A stretch of DNA of 64,000 bases from Bradyrhizobium sp. Gha (GTDB lineage: Bacteria > Pseudomonadota > Alphaproteobacteria > Rhizobiales > Xanthobacteraceae). The stretch lies in NCBI RefSeq assembly GCF_900113735.1, contig NZ_FOQM01000003.1:1-64000 (forward strand), written 5' to 3'. The position numbers and the translations under genes were made by a program. Positions 44,264-53,948 of the stretch are shown here, piece after piece (position 1 is the stretch's first letter; every line of letters begins with the position of its first letter). The notes beneath the pieces are model-generated. The model made no database searches and was not told where the DNA came from. It was given only the letters and a program-made list of their open reading frames with translations.

Positions 44264-44996
44264 ATGGGTGTTGAAAGTCGCGGGTGTCGCATGTCTGCTT
44301 GTGAGCGCGATCTTTGCATGGTGCAATGAAGTCCACGCTGGCGATCTGCCATCGCTGGATGGCTCGATCTCTCTTGAGATAGCCAAAGACTTCCACGTAC
44401 CCAGGCTGACGCTTCCATTTCAGAAGATCAAGTGCCGTTTGGGCGCGGATGGCGATTGTACCGGGCCAGCCAAATCCGTGGCTGGCATTGGGCTGTTGAC
44501 AGTGATTTCCGGGCGGAACGGTACATCGCGCGAGAACGGCTCGGATCAGATATGCGCGCCATCTCTCGAAACAATGACGAAAGTTCCTGAGAGCGACACG
44601 ACAAAGCTCGGGCAGAGAGCGTACCGCGTCCCGGCGGAAAAAGTGCGCGGAGAGCTCGGCCAATTGCTAAATGTCGAATTGCCTGAAGGTAATTACACAG
44701 ATTTGCAGTTCATCATCATCGGCGCCGCTCAGGATCAAAGTGACTACCCGCCGCCTCGGTTTCGACGCGAGGTCGCAGAGGCTTGTCCAGGTCGGCCCCA
44801 GCTCCTGGTAACGCGGCTCATTCGAGCACGATTGAGTCTGGCGTTCGATCAACGGGCGCTTCTCGCTCGGCCGCTTGAGGATGCGTTAAAAAAAACCGGC
44901 TTTGTCCGAGGCGGTCCAGCGCTGCCAAATCTGTTCGTCAGCACGGATGTTTATCTGCTTGGCTTCTTCGCACTGCCGCTCAGCGAGACGCCCTAG
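44235..44996 (+). CDS. exported protein of unknown function (module gene 3)
   Basis: 253 residues from ATG 44235; GTG 44268, just after the gene 2 stop, is an alternative and would give 242. Hydrophobic signal VLKVAGVACLLVSAIFAW then NEVHAGDLPS. The mature part has five or so cysteines in a spread pattern (IKCRLGADGDCTGPAK, ICAPSLE, EACPGRP). No family recognised. Co-transcription with genes 1 and 2 is likely from spacing and overlap. Confidence 0.66.
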   Translation: MQYWESSRTRWVLKVAGVACLLVSAIFAWCNEVHAGDLPSLDGSISLEIAKDFHVPRLTLPFQKIKCRLGADGDCTGPAKSVAGIGLLTVISGRNGTSRENGSDQICAPSLETMTKVPESDTTKLGQRAYRVPAEKVRGELGQLLNVELPEGNYTDLQFIIIGAAQDQSDYPPPRFRREVAEACPGRPQLLVTRLIRARLSLAFDQRALLARPLEDALKKTGFVRGGPALPNLFVSTDVYLLGFFALPLSETP

Positions 44997-45191
44997 GCGG
45001 TAATTTGCACCTGCACCTGTTTCGGCGGCAGTGGAACCCGTGCTGGTTTTGGCTGTTGTTATTTCCGCTTCATTGGCGTTCAATTCCACTCCATTGCACT
45101 TGGATGTGCCCCGCAATTCTAGTGGGGGCATCAGTTCGGCCAATTGCAAGCTCGGCCCGCTCGCGCCGCTACTCCCACCATGAGGTCCGCC

Positions 45192-47459
45192 ATGAGCTTC
45201 CGCCGCGACACCCTGACCAAGCCGATCTTCTCTTGGGCGCGCGGCGTGCTGCCGGCGATGTCCGATACCGAGCGCGAGGCGCTGGAGGCCGGTGACGTCT
45301 GGTGGGATGCCGATCTCTTCACCGGCAACCCTGATTGGTCGAAGCTGCTGAAGATCCCGCAGGCGACATTGACCGAGGAGGAGCGGGCCTTCCTCAACGG
45401 TCCCGTCGACGAGCTCTGCGCCATGCTCGATGAATGGAAGATCTTTTGGGAATGGCGCGACCTGCCGCCCGATGTCTGGCACTTCATCAAGCGCGAAAAA
45501 TTCTTCGGCATGATCATCCCGAAGGAATTTGGCGGCCTCGGCTTCTCACCCTATGCGCATTCGGAAGTGGTGCGGAAAATCTCGACACGTTCGATCGCGG
45601 CCGCCGTCACGGTCATGGTGCCGAACTCGCTCGGTCCCGGCGAGCTCCTGATGCGCTTCGGCACCAGGGAGCAGCAGGAGCGCTGGCTGCCGCGCCTGGC
45701 CGATGGCCGCGACATTCCCTGCTTCGGCCTCACCAGTCCGGAGGCCGGCTCCGATGCGGCTTCGATGGTCGACAGCGGCATCATCTGCAAGGGCGTATTC
45801 GAGGGCCGCGAGGTCACAGGCCTCAGGCTCAACTGGCACAAGCGGTACATCACGCTTGGTCCCGTCGCGACGTTGCTCGGCCTCGCGTTCAAGGCCTATG
45901 ATCCCGATCATCTCGTGGGCCAGCAGGAAGAGCTCGGCATCACCGTGGCGCTGATCCCGACCGATCTCCCCGGCGTCGAGATCGGCCACCGCCATCTGCC
46001 CTCGATGCAGGTGTTCCAGAACGGCCCTAACTGGGGCCGCGATGTCTTCATCCCGCTCGACTATGTCATCGGCGGTAAAGAACGCCTCGGGCAGGGTTGG
46101 AAGATGCTGATGACGGCGCTTGCCGCCGGCCGCGGCATCTCGCTGCCGTCGCTCTCGGCCGCTGGCGCCGCCTATGCCGCCCGTACCACCGGCGCCTATG
46201 CGCGCATCCGCGAGCAGTTCGGCATCTCCATCTCCAAGTTCGAAGGCGTCGAGGAGCCGCTCGCGCGGATTGTCGCCACCGCTTATCAGCTCGACGCGGC
46301 GCGGCGGCTGACCTGCGCGGCGCTGAATGCCGGCGTCCATCCCGCCGTGATATCAGGCATCATGAAGCTGCACGCGACCGAGCGGATGCGGATCGCGATC
46401 GACGACGCGATGGACATCCACGGTGGCAAGGCCGTGATCGACGGCCCGCAAAACTATCTCGGCAATCTCCACCGCGCCGTGCCTGTCGGCATCACGGTCG
46501 AGGGCGCCAACATCCTCACGCGCAATCTCATCGTGTTCGGCCAGGGCGCGATCCGCGCGCATCCCTATCTGCTGGACGAGATGAATGCGCTGGCCGATAC
46601 CGACCGGGAGCGCGGGCTCACCGGGTTCGACAAGGCGTTCTGGAAGCATCTCGGCCACAGTTTCCGGACGCTGTTCCGCGCCTTCGGCCGGAGCTGGACC
46701 TTTGGCGCCTTCGCGCTTGCGCCCGATGCAGGCGATGCCACGCCATTCTATCGTCAGCTTTCGCGTTACTCCGCTGCGTTCGCACTCTGCGCCGACATGG
46801 CGCTGCTGACGCTTGGCGGCGCGCTGAAGCGCAAGGAGATGCTGTCGGCGCGCTTCGGCGACATCCTCGCCGAGCTGTATCTGCTCTCGGCCGCGCTGAA
46901 GCGCTGGCAGGACGAAGGCCGGCAGAAGGAGGATTTTGCCGCGCTGGAATGGTGCATGGCGACCGGCTTCAGGACCATCGAGGTCAGGCTCGCCGAAATC
47001 CTTGCCAACCTGCCGAACCGCTTCGTCGCCGTCATCCTCAAGCTCGTGGTCCAGCCCTTCGGCGCCCGCGTGCTCGGCCCGTCCGACCGCGTCGTGCACC
47101 AATGCGGTGGCATTGTGCTGGAGCCCTCGGCCGCGCGCGAGCGCCTGACGCCGGATCTTGCTCGTGTCGACGACGACAGCGGCTTTGCGCGGCTGGAGCG
47201 CGCGTTCAAGCTGGTGACGGCCACGGACGCGATCGCCAAGCGCATGCGCGTCGCTGGAATCCGCGACTGGAAGGAAGCCCTCGCCAAGGGCGTGATCACG
47301 CAGCCCGAGGGCGAGCAGCTCGCTTCCGCTCACGAGGCCGTCACAAAAGTCATCGAGGTCGACGATTTTGCGCCGGAGGCGCTGTCGCCGATTTACAAGA
47401 AAACCGGCGACGTGCATCAGTTCTTCCAGGAACTCGGTGAGCAGAGGGCGGCGAGCTGA
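45192..47459 (+). CDS. fadE: acyl-CoA dehydrogenase, long FadE-type with DUF1974 C-terminus
   Basis: 755 residues from ATG 45192 (GAGG upstream; ATG 45180 is possible). The N-terminal acyl-CoA dehydrogenase domains have CFGLTSPEAGSDAASM and the AMDIHGGKAVIDGPQNYLG flavin and substrate segment; the C-terminal 250 residues are the DUF1974 extension. The length matches E. coli FadE rather than the 380-residue short-chain enzymes. First step of fatty-acid beta-oxidation. Its stop overlaps the thiolase start. Confidence 0.92.
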   Translation: MSFRRDTLTKPIFSWARGVLPAMSDTEREALEAGDVWWDADLFTGNPDWSKLLKIPQATLTEEERAFLNGPVDELCAMLDEWKIFWEWRDLPPDVWHFIKREKFFGMIIPKEFGGLGFSPYAHSEVVRKISTRSIAAAVTVMVPNSLGPGELLMRFGTREQQERWLPRLADGRDIPCFGLTSPEAGSDAASMVDSGIICKGVFEGREVTGLRLNWHKRYITLGPVATLLGLAFKAYDPDHLVGQQEELGITVALIPTDLPGVEIGHRHLPSMQVFQNGPNWGRDVFIPLDYVIGGKERLGQGWKMLMTALAAGRGISLPSLSAAGAAYAARTTGAYARIREQFGISISKFEGVEEPLARIVATAYQLDAARRLTCAALNAGVHPAVISGIMKLHATERMRIAIDDAMDIHGGKAVIDGPQNYLGNLHRAVPVGITVEGANILTRNLIVFGQGAIRAHPYLLDEMNALADTDRERGLTGFDKAFWKHLGHSFRTLFRAFGRSWTFGAFALAPDAGDATPFYRQLSRYSAAFALCADMALLTLGGALKRKEMLSARFGDILAELYLLSAALKRWQDEGRQKEDFAALEWCMATGFRTIEVRLAEILANLPNRFVAVILKLVVQPFGARVLGPSDRVVHQCGGIVLEPSAARERLTPDLARVDDDSGFARLERAFKLVTATDAIAKRMRVAGIRDWKEALAKGVITQPEGEQLASAHEAVTKVIEVDDFAPEALSPIYKKTGDVHQFFQELGEQRAAS

Positions 47460-48742
47460 TGGCACGACCGGTATTCATCGTCGACGGCAGCCGGACCCCG
47501 TTTCTCAAGGCGCGCTCCGGGCCCGGCCCGTTCACGCCTGTCGATCTCGCCGTGCAATGCGGACGGCCGCTTTTGGCGCGCCAACCGTTCGCGGCTACGG
47601 ATTTCGACCAGCTCATCCTTGGCTGCGTCAACGTGATCGCCGACGAGATGAACCCGGCCCGGGTCGCCGCGCTCCGCCTCGGCATGGGCGAAGACATGGT
47701 TGCCTTCACCGTGCAGATCAACTGCGGCTCCGGCATGCAGTCGATCGATACCGCCTATCGCTACATCCGCGAAGGCCATGCCGACATGATCCTGGCTGGC
47801 GGCACCGAGGCGTTGAGCCACGCGCCGCTGGTCTGGCCGAATTCCGGCGTGCGCTGGTTCGCAGGGCTCGCCACCGCCAAGGGCGTGGCCGCGAAGCTCG
47901 CCGCAGCCTTCAGGCTTCGCCCTCGTTATCTCAAGCCCATCATCGGGCTGGAGCGCGGACTGACCGATCCCATCACCGAATTGAACATGGGCCAAACCGC
48001 AGAAGTGGTCGGCCATCTCTTCGGCATTACCCGCGCACAATCGGATGCCTATGCGGCCGAGAGTCATCGCCGTCTTGCGCATGCGCAAGACGCGGGTTTT
48101 CTGAAAGGCGAGGTCGAGACCGCGTTCTCCCGCGACGGCAAATTCTTCGACCATGACGACGGCGTGCGCCCGGACTCCACGGCCGAGACGCTGGCAAAGC
48201 TCCGGCCGGTATTCGAGCGTCCCTGGGGCCAGGTCACTGCCGGCAATTCCTCGCAGATCACCGACGGCGCCTCCTGGGTGATCCTGGCGTCCGACGCGGC
48301 GGTGGCCAAACACAAGCTGACGCCGAAGGCTGCCATCGTCGACAGCAATTGGGCCGCGCTCGATCCTTCCATCATGGGGCTCGGTCCCGTGATGTCTGCA
48401 ACGCCGCTCCTGACCCGCAACAATCTCGCTCTCGGGGACGTCGATACCTGGGAGTTGAACGAGGCGTTTGCGACGCAGGTGCTCGGCTGCCTCGCTGCCT
48501 GGAACGATGACAAATTCTGCCGCGAGATTCTCGGGCTCGACGGCGCGGCCGGCCAGATCGAGCGCGACAAACTCAACGTCGATGGTGGCGCTATCTCCCT
48601 CGGCCATCCCGTCGGCACCTCCGGCAACCGCATCGTGCTGCATCTCGTCAACGCCATGAAACGGCTCGGCACGCGGCGCGGTATTGCGACCGAATGCATT
48701 GGTGGCGGGCTCGGCGGTGCCATGCTGATCGAGGCGGTGTGA
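47459..48742 (+). CDS. acetyl-CoA C-acyltransferase (thiolase, beta-oxidation)
   Basis: 427 residues. Nucleophile Cys89 in NCGSGMQSIDTA, the NEAFA motif, GGAISLGHPVGTSGNR, and the second Cys in CIGGGLGGAML are all present. It cleaves 3-ketoacyl-CoA to acetyl-CoA. TGATG overlap with fadE at 47457-47461 shows translational coupling. FadI-type and FadA-type cannot be told apart with confidence. Confidence 0.92.
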   Translation: MARPVFIVDGSRTPFLKARSGPGPFTPVDLAVQCGRPLLARQPFAATDFDQLILGCVNVIADEMNPARVAALRLGMGEDMVAFTVQINCGSGMQSIDTAYRYIREGHADMILAGGTEALSHAPLVWPNSGVRWFAGLATAKGVAAKLAAAFRLRPRYLKPIIGLERGLTDPITELNMGQTAEVVGHLFGITRAQSDAYAAESHRRLAHAQDAGFLKGEVETAFSRDGKFFDHDDGVRPDSTAETLAKLRPVFERPWGQVTAGNSSQITDGASWVILASDAAVAKHKLTPKAAIVDSNWAALDPSIMGLGPVMSATPLLTRNNLALGDVDTWELNEAFATQVLGCLAAWNDDKFCREILGLDGAAGQIERDKLNVDGGAISLGHPVGTSGNRIVLHLVNAMKRLGTRRGIATECIGGGLGGAMLIEAV

Positions 48743-48744
48743 CC

Positions 48745-50841
48745 ATGGATTCCAAGATCATGACCGCGCTCGGCGACCGCGTGCTGGAGCTCGGGCCCAA
48801 GCCGGCGGCAGACGGCCCGTACAAGCATTTCAAGCTGACGCGCGATGCCGATGGCGTCGCCTGGCTGTTGTTCGATCGCGCCGAGACCAGCGCCAACACG
48901 CTCTCTTCGGACGTGATGGAGGAGTTCGACGCCGTACTCGCGGCGATCGAGACTGAGCGCCCCGCCGGCCTGGTGATCCGCTCTGCAAAACCGTCCGGCT
49001 TCATCGCGGGCGCCGATGTCAACGAATTCCGTGGCGCATCCGATCCGGAGATGGTGGAGACACGCATTCGTGCCGCACATGCGGTGGTCGACCATCTGGA
49101 GGCGCTGAAGCTGCCGACCGTCGCGGTCATTCACGGCTTCTGCCTCGGTGGCGGGCTCGAAGTCGCGCTGGCTTGTCAGTCGCGCATTGCCATCGACGGT
49201 GCGCGCTTCGGCTTTCCGGAGGTGATGCTGGGGCTGCATCCCGGCCTCGGTGGCACCGCGCGGTTCACCGCGCTGGTCAATCCGACCCAGTCGATGGCGC
49301 TGATGCTGACCGGGCGCACCATCGACGCGCGCCGCGCCAAGTCGCTCGGCCTCGTCGACGCCGTGACGCAGGAGCGCCATGTCCGGGGCGCGGTGAAGGA
49401 CGCGCTGTTCGGGCGCCTGAAGCGGACGCGTCCGGGCTTCCTGACGCGCGCCGCCAATTTCGGGCCGATGCGCGGCCTGCTCGCGAAACGCATGCGCTCG
49501 GAGGCGGCGAAGGCCGCTTCCCGCGAGCACTATCCCGCGCCCTACGCGCTGATCGATCTCTGGGAGACGCATGGCGGCAGCAAGGCTGCGATGTTGAAGG
49601 CGGAGCAGGTTTCGTTCGCCAAATTGATGGTGACGCCGACCGCGCAGAATCTCATCCGGGTGTTCTTCCTGCGCGAGCAGATGAAGAAATCCGCCGGCTC
49701 CGGCAACATTGTAAAGCACGTCCACGTCATCGGCGCCGGCGCCATGGGCGGCGACATCGCGGCCTGGGTCGCCGGGCAGGGGCTACGCGTCTCGCTCGCC
49801 GACATGAAGCCGGAGCCGATCGCTGGCGCGGTGAAGCGCGCCGCCGAGCTCTATGGCAAGATCATCCGCAAGCCGATCGAGGTGCGCGACGCGCTCGATC
49901 GGCTGATCCCTGACATGGACGGCGAGGGCGTGCGCAACGCCGACCTCATCATCGAGGCGGTGCCGGAAAAGCTCGAGCTGAAGCAGAAGGTCCATGCCGC
50001 CCTCGAGCCCAGGATGAAGCCGGGTGCGATTCTTGCCACCAACACGTCGAGCATCCCGCTTGGGGATCTCCGCACCACGCTCTCGCGGCCGGAGCGCCTT
50101 GTCGGGCTGCACTTCTTCAATCCGGTATCGCGGTTGCAACTGGTCGAAATCGTCAGCCACGATGGCAACGACGCGCAAGTTCTGAAAGAAGCGCTCGCCT
50201 TTGTCGGCGCGATCGACCGCCTGCCGTTACAGGTGAAGAGCTCGCCCGGCTTCCTCGTCAACCGCGCGCTGACCCCCTACATGCTGGAAGCGATGGTGAT
50301 GCTGGACGAGAAGATTGACCAGCGCCTGATCGATGCGGCCGCCGAACAGTTCGGCATGCCGATGGGACCGATCGAGCTCGCCGACCAGGTTGGGCTCGAC
50401 ATCTGTCTCGACGTTGGCGACATGCTGCGCAGCAAATTTGGCGACCTGCTGCCACCCACGCCTGCATGGTTGCGCGACAAAGTCGCCAAGGGCGAGCTCG
50501 GCCGCAAGACGGGCAAGGGCTTCTACACCTGGAAGGACGGCAAGGCTGAAAAGGCGCCGTTGCCCGAGACCGGTCCTCGCGTCACGGACCAGATGATCGA
50601 CCGCCTGGTGCTGCCGATGTCCAATGTCTGCGTCGCGGCTCTGCGCGAAGGCATCGTCGACGACCCCGAGGCGGTCGACGGCGCCATGATCTTCGGCACC
50701 GGCTATGCGCCGTTCCGCGGCGGGCCGCTGAACTATGCGCGTGCGCGCGGCACGGAAAACGTCGTATCGACCATGCGCGCGCTGGCCGAGCGATTCGGCG
50801 GCCGCTTCGCGCCCGATCCGGGCTGGGACAATTTCAAGTGA
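48745..50841 (+). CDS. fadJ: enoyl-CoA hydratase/3-hydroxyacyl-CoA dehydrogenase multifunctional protein
   Basis: 698 residues from ATG 48745, 2 bases after the thiolase stop. The crotonase domain (about 15-230) has GFIAGADVNEF and FCLGGGLEVALACQSRIA with the conserved Glu; the dehydrogenase domain starts at HVIGAGAMGGDIAAW and has TNTSSIPLGDL and HFFNPVSRLQLVEIV. It does the two middle steps of beta-oxidation and should complex with the thiolase. Confidence 0.93.
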   Translation: MDSKIMTALGDRVLELGPKPAADGPYKHFKLTRDADGVAWLLFDRAETSANTLSSDVMEEFDAVLAAIETERPAGLVIRSAKPSGFIAGADVNEFRGASDPEMVETRIRAAHAVVDHLEALKLPTVAVIHGFCLGGGLEVALACQSRIAIDGARFGFPEVMLGLHPGLGGTARFTALVNPTQSMALMLTGRTIDARRAKSLGLVDAVTQERHVRGAVKDALFGRLKRTRPGFLTRAANFGPMRGLLAKRMRSEAAKAASREHYPAPYALIDLWETHGGSKAAMLKAEQVSFAKLMVTPTAQNLIRVFFLREQMKKSAGSGNIVKHVHVIGAGAMGGDIAAWVAGQGLRVSLADMKPEPIAGAVKRAAELYGKIIRKPIEVRDALDRLIPDMDGEGVRNADLIIEAVPEKLELKQKVHAALEPRMKPGAILATNTSSIPLGDLRTTLSRPERLVGLHFFNPVSRLQLVEIVSHDGNDAQVLKEALAFVGAIDRLPLQVKSSPGFLVNRALTPYMLEAMVMLDEKIDQRLIDAAAEQFGMPMGPIELADQVGLDICLDVGDMLRSKFGDLLPPTPAWLRDKVAKGELGRKTGKGFYTWKDGKAEKAPLPETGPRVTDQMIDRLVLPMSNVCVAALREGIVDDPEAVDGAMIFGTGYAPFRGGPLNYARARGTENVVSTMRALAERFGGRFAPDPGWDNFK

Positions 50842-50848
50842 GATCCGC

Positions 50849-51259
50849 ATGACCGAAAAGTCCGGGGCCGAGCCGAGCGGCGATCTCTGCATCCGCACGC
50901 TGGCGATGCCCGCCGATACCAATGCCAATGGCGACATTTTCGGGGGCTGGCTGCTCAGCCAGATGGACGTCGGTGGCGGCGTGTTTGCGTCGAAGACTGC
51001 GAAGTCGCGCACCGTCACCGTCGCGATCGACGCGATGAACTTTCGCAAGGCGGTCTATGTCGGCGATCTCGTCTCGGTCTACGCCACCCTCGTGCGCGTC
51101 GGCCGCACCTCGTTGACCGTCCATCTCGAAGCGTGGGCGCTGCGGCGGCGCGAGCTGCAGCCGATCCTGGTGACCGACGGCAATTTCACTTACGTCTCGA
51201 TCGACGACAACGGCCACCCGCAAGCGATCCAGCGCAACGATCCGCCGATCGCGACATGA
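50849..51259 (+). CDS. hotdog-fold acyl-CoA thioesterase (YciA type)
   Basis: 136 residues from ATG 50849. The pattern ADTNANGDIFGGWLLSQMD, with the catalytic Asp region of YciA/BACH enzymes, followed by TVAIDAMNFRKAVYVGDLVS is characteristic. It hydrolyses acyl-CoA to release CoA. It starts 7 bases after fadJ, so it is probably the last gene of the operon. Confidence 0.92.
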   Translation: MTEKSGAEPSGDLCIRTLAMPADTNANGDIFGGWLLSQMDVGGGVFASKTAKSRTVTVAIDAMNFRKAVYVGDLVSVYATLVRVGRTSLTVHLEAWALRRRELQPILVTDGNFTYVSIDDNGHPQAIQRNDPPIAT

Positions 51260-51427
51260 TCGCATGCGGCGCTCTGTCTCATCCCGCGAAGGCGTGCAGT
51301 GTTAGGAAACGCGGCGCGAGTGAGTCAACGCGTCGCGCCTTCGCCAACAACCAGTCATAAAACGGATGAGGTCCCGGCGTACTCAATAGCCCGTCGATTC
51401 GGGGTGGAAACCGGTTGATTTGCCCTA

Positions 51428-51452
51428 GGAACCTTTGGGCAGACACGCCGTT
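51428..51452 (+). promoter_or_regulatory. sigma-EcfG-type promoter upstream of the 63-aa gene
   Basis: GGAAC at 51428-51432 and CGTT at 51449-51452 are exactly 16 bases apart, 29 bases before ATG 51482. Confidence 0.72.
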
Positions 51453-51481
51453 ATTTGCCCGCACTGAGGAATCCACGGGAC

Positions 51482-51673
51482 ATGCCGGACAGCTATATCA
51501 TCGAAGTGAATTCGCAGACCGCGGGCATCGTGGTCCGCGGGCAAGGCGGCTACTGCTTCTTCGCCTCGTCTGACCAATTCAACCGGCTCGAAGGCCAGCT
51601 CTTCCGCAACGCCCGCGAAGCCGAGCGTGCCGCGCGCAAGCTGGTGAATGGCGATGTGAGGGAGGCGGCGTAG
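51482..51673 (+). CDS. 63-aa protein of unknown function, probable stress protein
   Basis: Starts MPDSYIIEVNSQTAGIVVR and continues GQGGYCFFASSDQFNRLEG, with an Arg/Ala-rich C-terminal helix (NAREAERAARKLVNG). Small alpha/beta protein without export signal. A perfect GGAAC-N16-CGTT promoter precedes it, and I recall similar short proteins in Bradyrhizobium genomes, but no named family. Confidence 0.74.
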   Translation: MPDSYIIEVNSQTAGIVVRGQGGYCFFASSDQFNRLEGQLFRNAREAERAARKLVNGDVREAA

Positions 51674-51683
51674 ATTGCGTTCT

Positions 51684-51719
51684 CGTCATTCCGGGCGCGC
51701 CTGGAGCGAGCCCGGAATC
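51684..51719. repeat. short palindromic repeat, copy of the 37468 type
   Basis: CGTCATTCCGGG and CCCGGAAT flank a GCGCGCCTGGAGCGAG centre, between the convergent 63-aa and NTF2-like genes. Confidence 0.65.
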
Positions 51720-51741
51720 GATGCTGCTGCGACCGCTTTGA

Positions 51742-52194
51742 TTACAGCTTCGTCGCGGCGCGCGATAGGAGCTTCCAATCGTCGCCCCGCTTCTGCCAGT
51801 TCATCAGGATGTGAAGATTGGTCGGCACTTTTTTCCCGTCGGCCGCCATTTCCTGTTCCGCGATCCAGTGGAAGCGCACGATCGCGGCGGGGCCGACGAC
51901 CTTGATGGTCGGGTCCTTGTATTCAATCGAGAGAAACGTTGATTTGCGGTCGGTGGCATTGGTGACGAAGGTCGCCTTGTCCTCGACCTTGCCGCTGGAA
52001 TGGCTGTAGCTCAGCTCGTCCCAGCACAGCGCGCCGAGCGCCTTGGGATCAGCCGCGATCTGGGCGAGGCGGAAGGCCTCGACCTGCTTGGCCACGGCCT
52101 CTTCGTCCGCTGAGGCCGCGAGCGCCGGTGTCGAGAGCGCAAGCGCGGAGATGGCGAAAGTCGAGAGAGCCAGATCGCGTCGGTTGATCGTCAT
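51742..52194 (-). CDS. exported NTF2-like (DUF4440) protein
   Basis: 150 residues from ATG 52194, with a textbook GGAGGAAACG ribosome site. MTINRRDLALSTFAISALAL is a twin-arginine-like signal (RRDLALS), cleaved near ALAAS. The mature protein is one NTF2-like domain: LGALCWDELSYSHSSGKVED and the WQKRGDDWKLLSRAATKL end. Function unknown; members range from enzymes to ligand binders. Confidence 0.86.
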   Translation of the reverse strand: MTINRRDLALSTFAISALALSTPALAASADEEAVAKQVEAFRLAQIAADPKALGALCWDELSYSHSSGKVEDKATFVTNATDRKSTFLSIEYKDPTIKVVGPAAIVRFHWIAEQEMAADGKKVPTNLHILMNWQKRGDDWKLLSRAATKL

Positions 52195-52348
52195 CGTTTC
52201 CTCCTTTTTGATCTTGCACGGAGTTTTGCAGCCGGGTGCGCGGTTGTCGAGTGGCGCGTGGTCGTCATGCGTGTACGTCATTGCGCGCCTAACGCTCAAT
52301 TGATACGTCTTCCGCATCGGTGCATCGCGCATTTGGGAAAGTCCAGAC

Positions 52349-53023
52349 ATGATCGAGACGATGGGCAGGGCGTTGCTGTTCGATATCGACGGCACGCTCG
52401 CCAATACCGACCCGCTGCACTTGAAGGCGTTCAACCAGGTGCTCGGTCCTCGCGGCCATGTCTTCGATCACGCGCGCTTCTCGAAGGAACTGCAAGGCTT
52501 CGCCAATGTCGCGATCGGCGAGCGGTTTTTGCCCGATGAAACGCTGGAGCGGCGTGCCGCCATCCTGGACGAGAAAGAAGAAGTGTTCCGCGCCCTCGTT
52601 GCGGGTCATATCGAGCCGCTGCCAGGGCTGATGGCGCTGCTCGACCGCGCGGATAGCGCCGGGATTCCCATGGTCGCCGTCACCAATGCGCCGCGCCTCA
52701 ATGCCGAGCTGCTGCTCTCCGGCCTCGGCATCACGGAGCGGTTCGAGGCGCTTGTGATCGGCGACGAGTTGCCGCACGGCAAACCGCATCCGCTGCCTTA
52801 TCAGGAGGGTCTGCGCTTCGTCGGAGCCAGCGCGGCTGCGTCGATCGCGTTCGAGGATTCGCGCTCCGGCGTGCAGTCGGCCACCGCGGCCGGTATCCCG
52901 ACGATCGGCATCCGGACCAGCCTCAGCGATGCTGACCTTGTTGGGTCAGGCGCGGTTGCCTCCGCGAGCGCTTTCGACGACCCGTCGCTGCTCGCGCGGC
53001 TGGCGAGCGCGATGGCGTGGTGA
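52349..53023 (+). CDS. HAD-superfamily hydrolase (subfamily IA, beta-phosphoglucomutase/glycolate phosphatase-like)
   Basis: 224 residues from ATG 52349 (ATG 52361 possible). Motif I LLFDIDGTLANTD, the VAVTNAPR motif II, Lys in HGKPHPLPY and motif IV SIAFEDSRSGVQSA are all intact, so it should be an active phosphatase or mutase acting on a small phosphorylated compound. It lies directly upstream of glpR on the same strand; a link to glycerol phosphate metabolism is only a guess. Confidence 0.9.
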   Translation: MIETMGRALLFDIDGTLANTDPLHLKAFNQVLGPRGHVFDHARFSKELQGFANVAIGERFLPDETLERRAAILDEKEEVFRALVAGHIEPLPGLMALLDRADSAGIPMVAVTNAPRLNAELLLSGLGITERFEALVIGDELPHGKPHPLPYQEGLRFVGASAAASIAFEDSRSGVQSATAAGIPTIGIRTSLSDADLVGSGAVASASAFDDPSLLARLASAMAW

Positions 53024-53104
53024 GGGTTTCATCCACGAACCACTCGGCGCGCATTGACCGCGCGCCCAAACCGCCGCACCATGCACCTTCTGGAGGCCAT
53101 TGCC

Positions 53105-53944
53105 GTGACCGGATTGACCCATCGCCAAGCTGAAATCCTCAACATCGCCCGCGCCTCCGGCCGCGTCATGGTCGAAGAGCTGGCGCGCCGGTTCGAAGTC
53201 TCGGCGCAGACCATCCGGAAGGACCTCAACGATCTCTGCGAGCGCCGTTCGCTGACCCGCGTCCATGGCGGCGCGATCATCGCCTCCGGCGTCGAGAACC
53301 TCGCTTACGAGGCGCGCCGCTTCGTCGCCGCCGACGAGAAGAAGGCGATCGGCGCTGCGGCCGCGTCCCTGATCCCGAACGGTTGTTCGCTCTTCATCAA
53401 CATCGGCACGACGACGGAAGAGGTGGCGAGCGCGCTGACCTCGCACGAAGATCTGCTCGTCATCACCAATAACCTCAATGTCGCCATGCTGCTCTACCGC
53501 CATCCCCGCATCGAGGTCGTGGTGGCCGGCGGCACGGTGCGGCGCGCCGACGGCGCGGTGGTCGGCTCGACGGCGACGCAGCTGATCGGCCAGTTCAAGG
53601 TCGATTACGCCATCATCGGCGCGTCCGCGATCGACGAGGAGGGCGCGCTGCTCGACTTCGACTATCGCGAGGTGCAGGTGGCACAGGCCATCATCGCCAA
53701 CGCCCGCAGCGTCATGCTGGTGGCCGATTCCACAAAGCTTCGCCGCAGCGCGCCGGTTCGCATCGCCCATATCAGTCAGATCCAGACCTTCGTCACGGAT
53801 CAGGAACTGCCGGAGCGCCTCGCCACCATCTGCCACGGCAAGGGCATCGAGGTGATGGCGGCGATGCCGAAGGGAGCGGAGGATATCGACGATACCCAGG
53901 CCGATGCGCAGGACACAGGGTCACCGGTGGTGCGGTTGAGGTAG
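53105..53944 (+). CDS. glpR: DeoR-family repressor of the glycerol genes (GlpR)
   Basis: 279 residues. GTG 53105 is chosen because GGAGG lies 9 bases upstream and the product then starts at the family's THRQAEIL; upstream in-frame starts (53054, 53081) would add residues without homology. HTH: MVEELARRFEVSAQTIRKDL. The sugar-phosphate isomerase-like C-terminal domain has the NNLNVAMLLYRHP and GGTVRRADGAVVGS segments. The glp operon and its half-sites lie downstream on the same strand, so the ligand is probably glycerol 3-phosphate. Confidence 0.88.
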   Translation: MTGLTHRQAEILNIARASGRVMVEELARRFEVSAQTIRKDLNDLCERRSLTRVHGGAIIASGVENLAYEARRFVAADEKKAIGAAAASLIPNGCSLFINIGTTTEEVASALTSHEDLLVITNNLNVAMLLYRHPRIEVVVAGGTVRRADGAVVGSTATQLIGQFKVDYAIIGASAIDEEGALLDFDYREVQVAQAIIANARSVMLVADSTKLRRSAPVRIAHISQIQTFVTDQELPERLATICHGKGIEVMAAMPKGAEDIDDTQADAQDTGSPVVRLR

Positions 53945-53948
53945 AGGT

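Noticed and set aside
45031..45060. GGAAC upstream of fadE considered as an EcfG promoter
   Set aside because: No CGTT at the required spacing.
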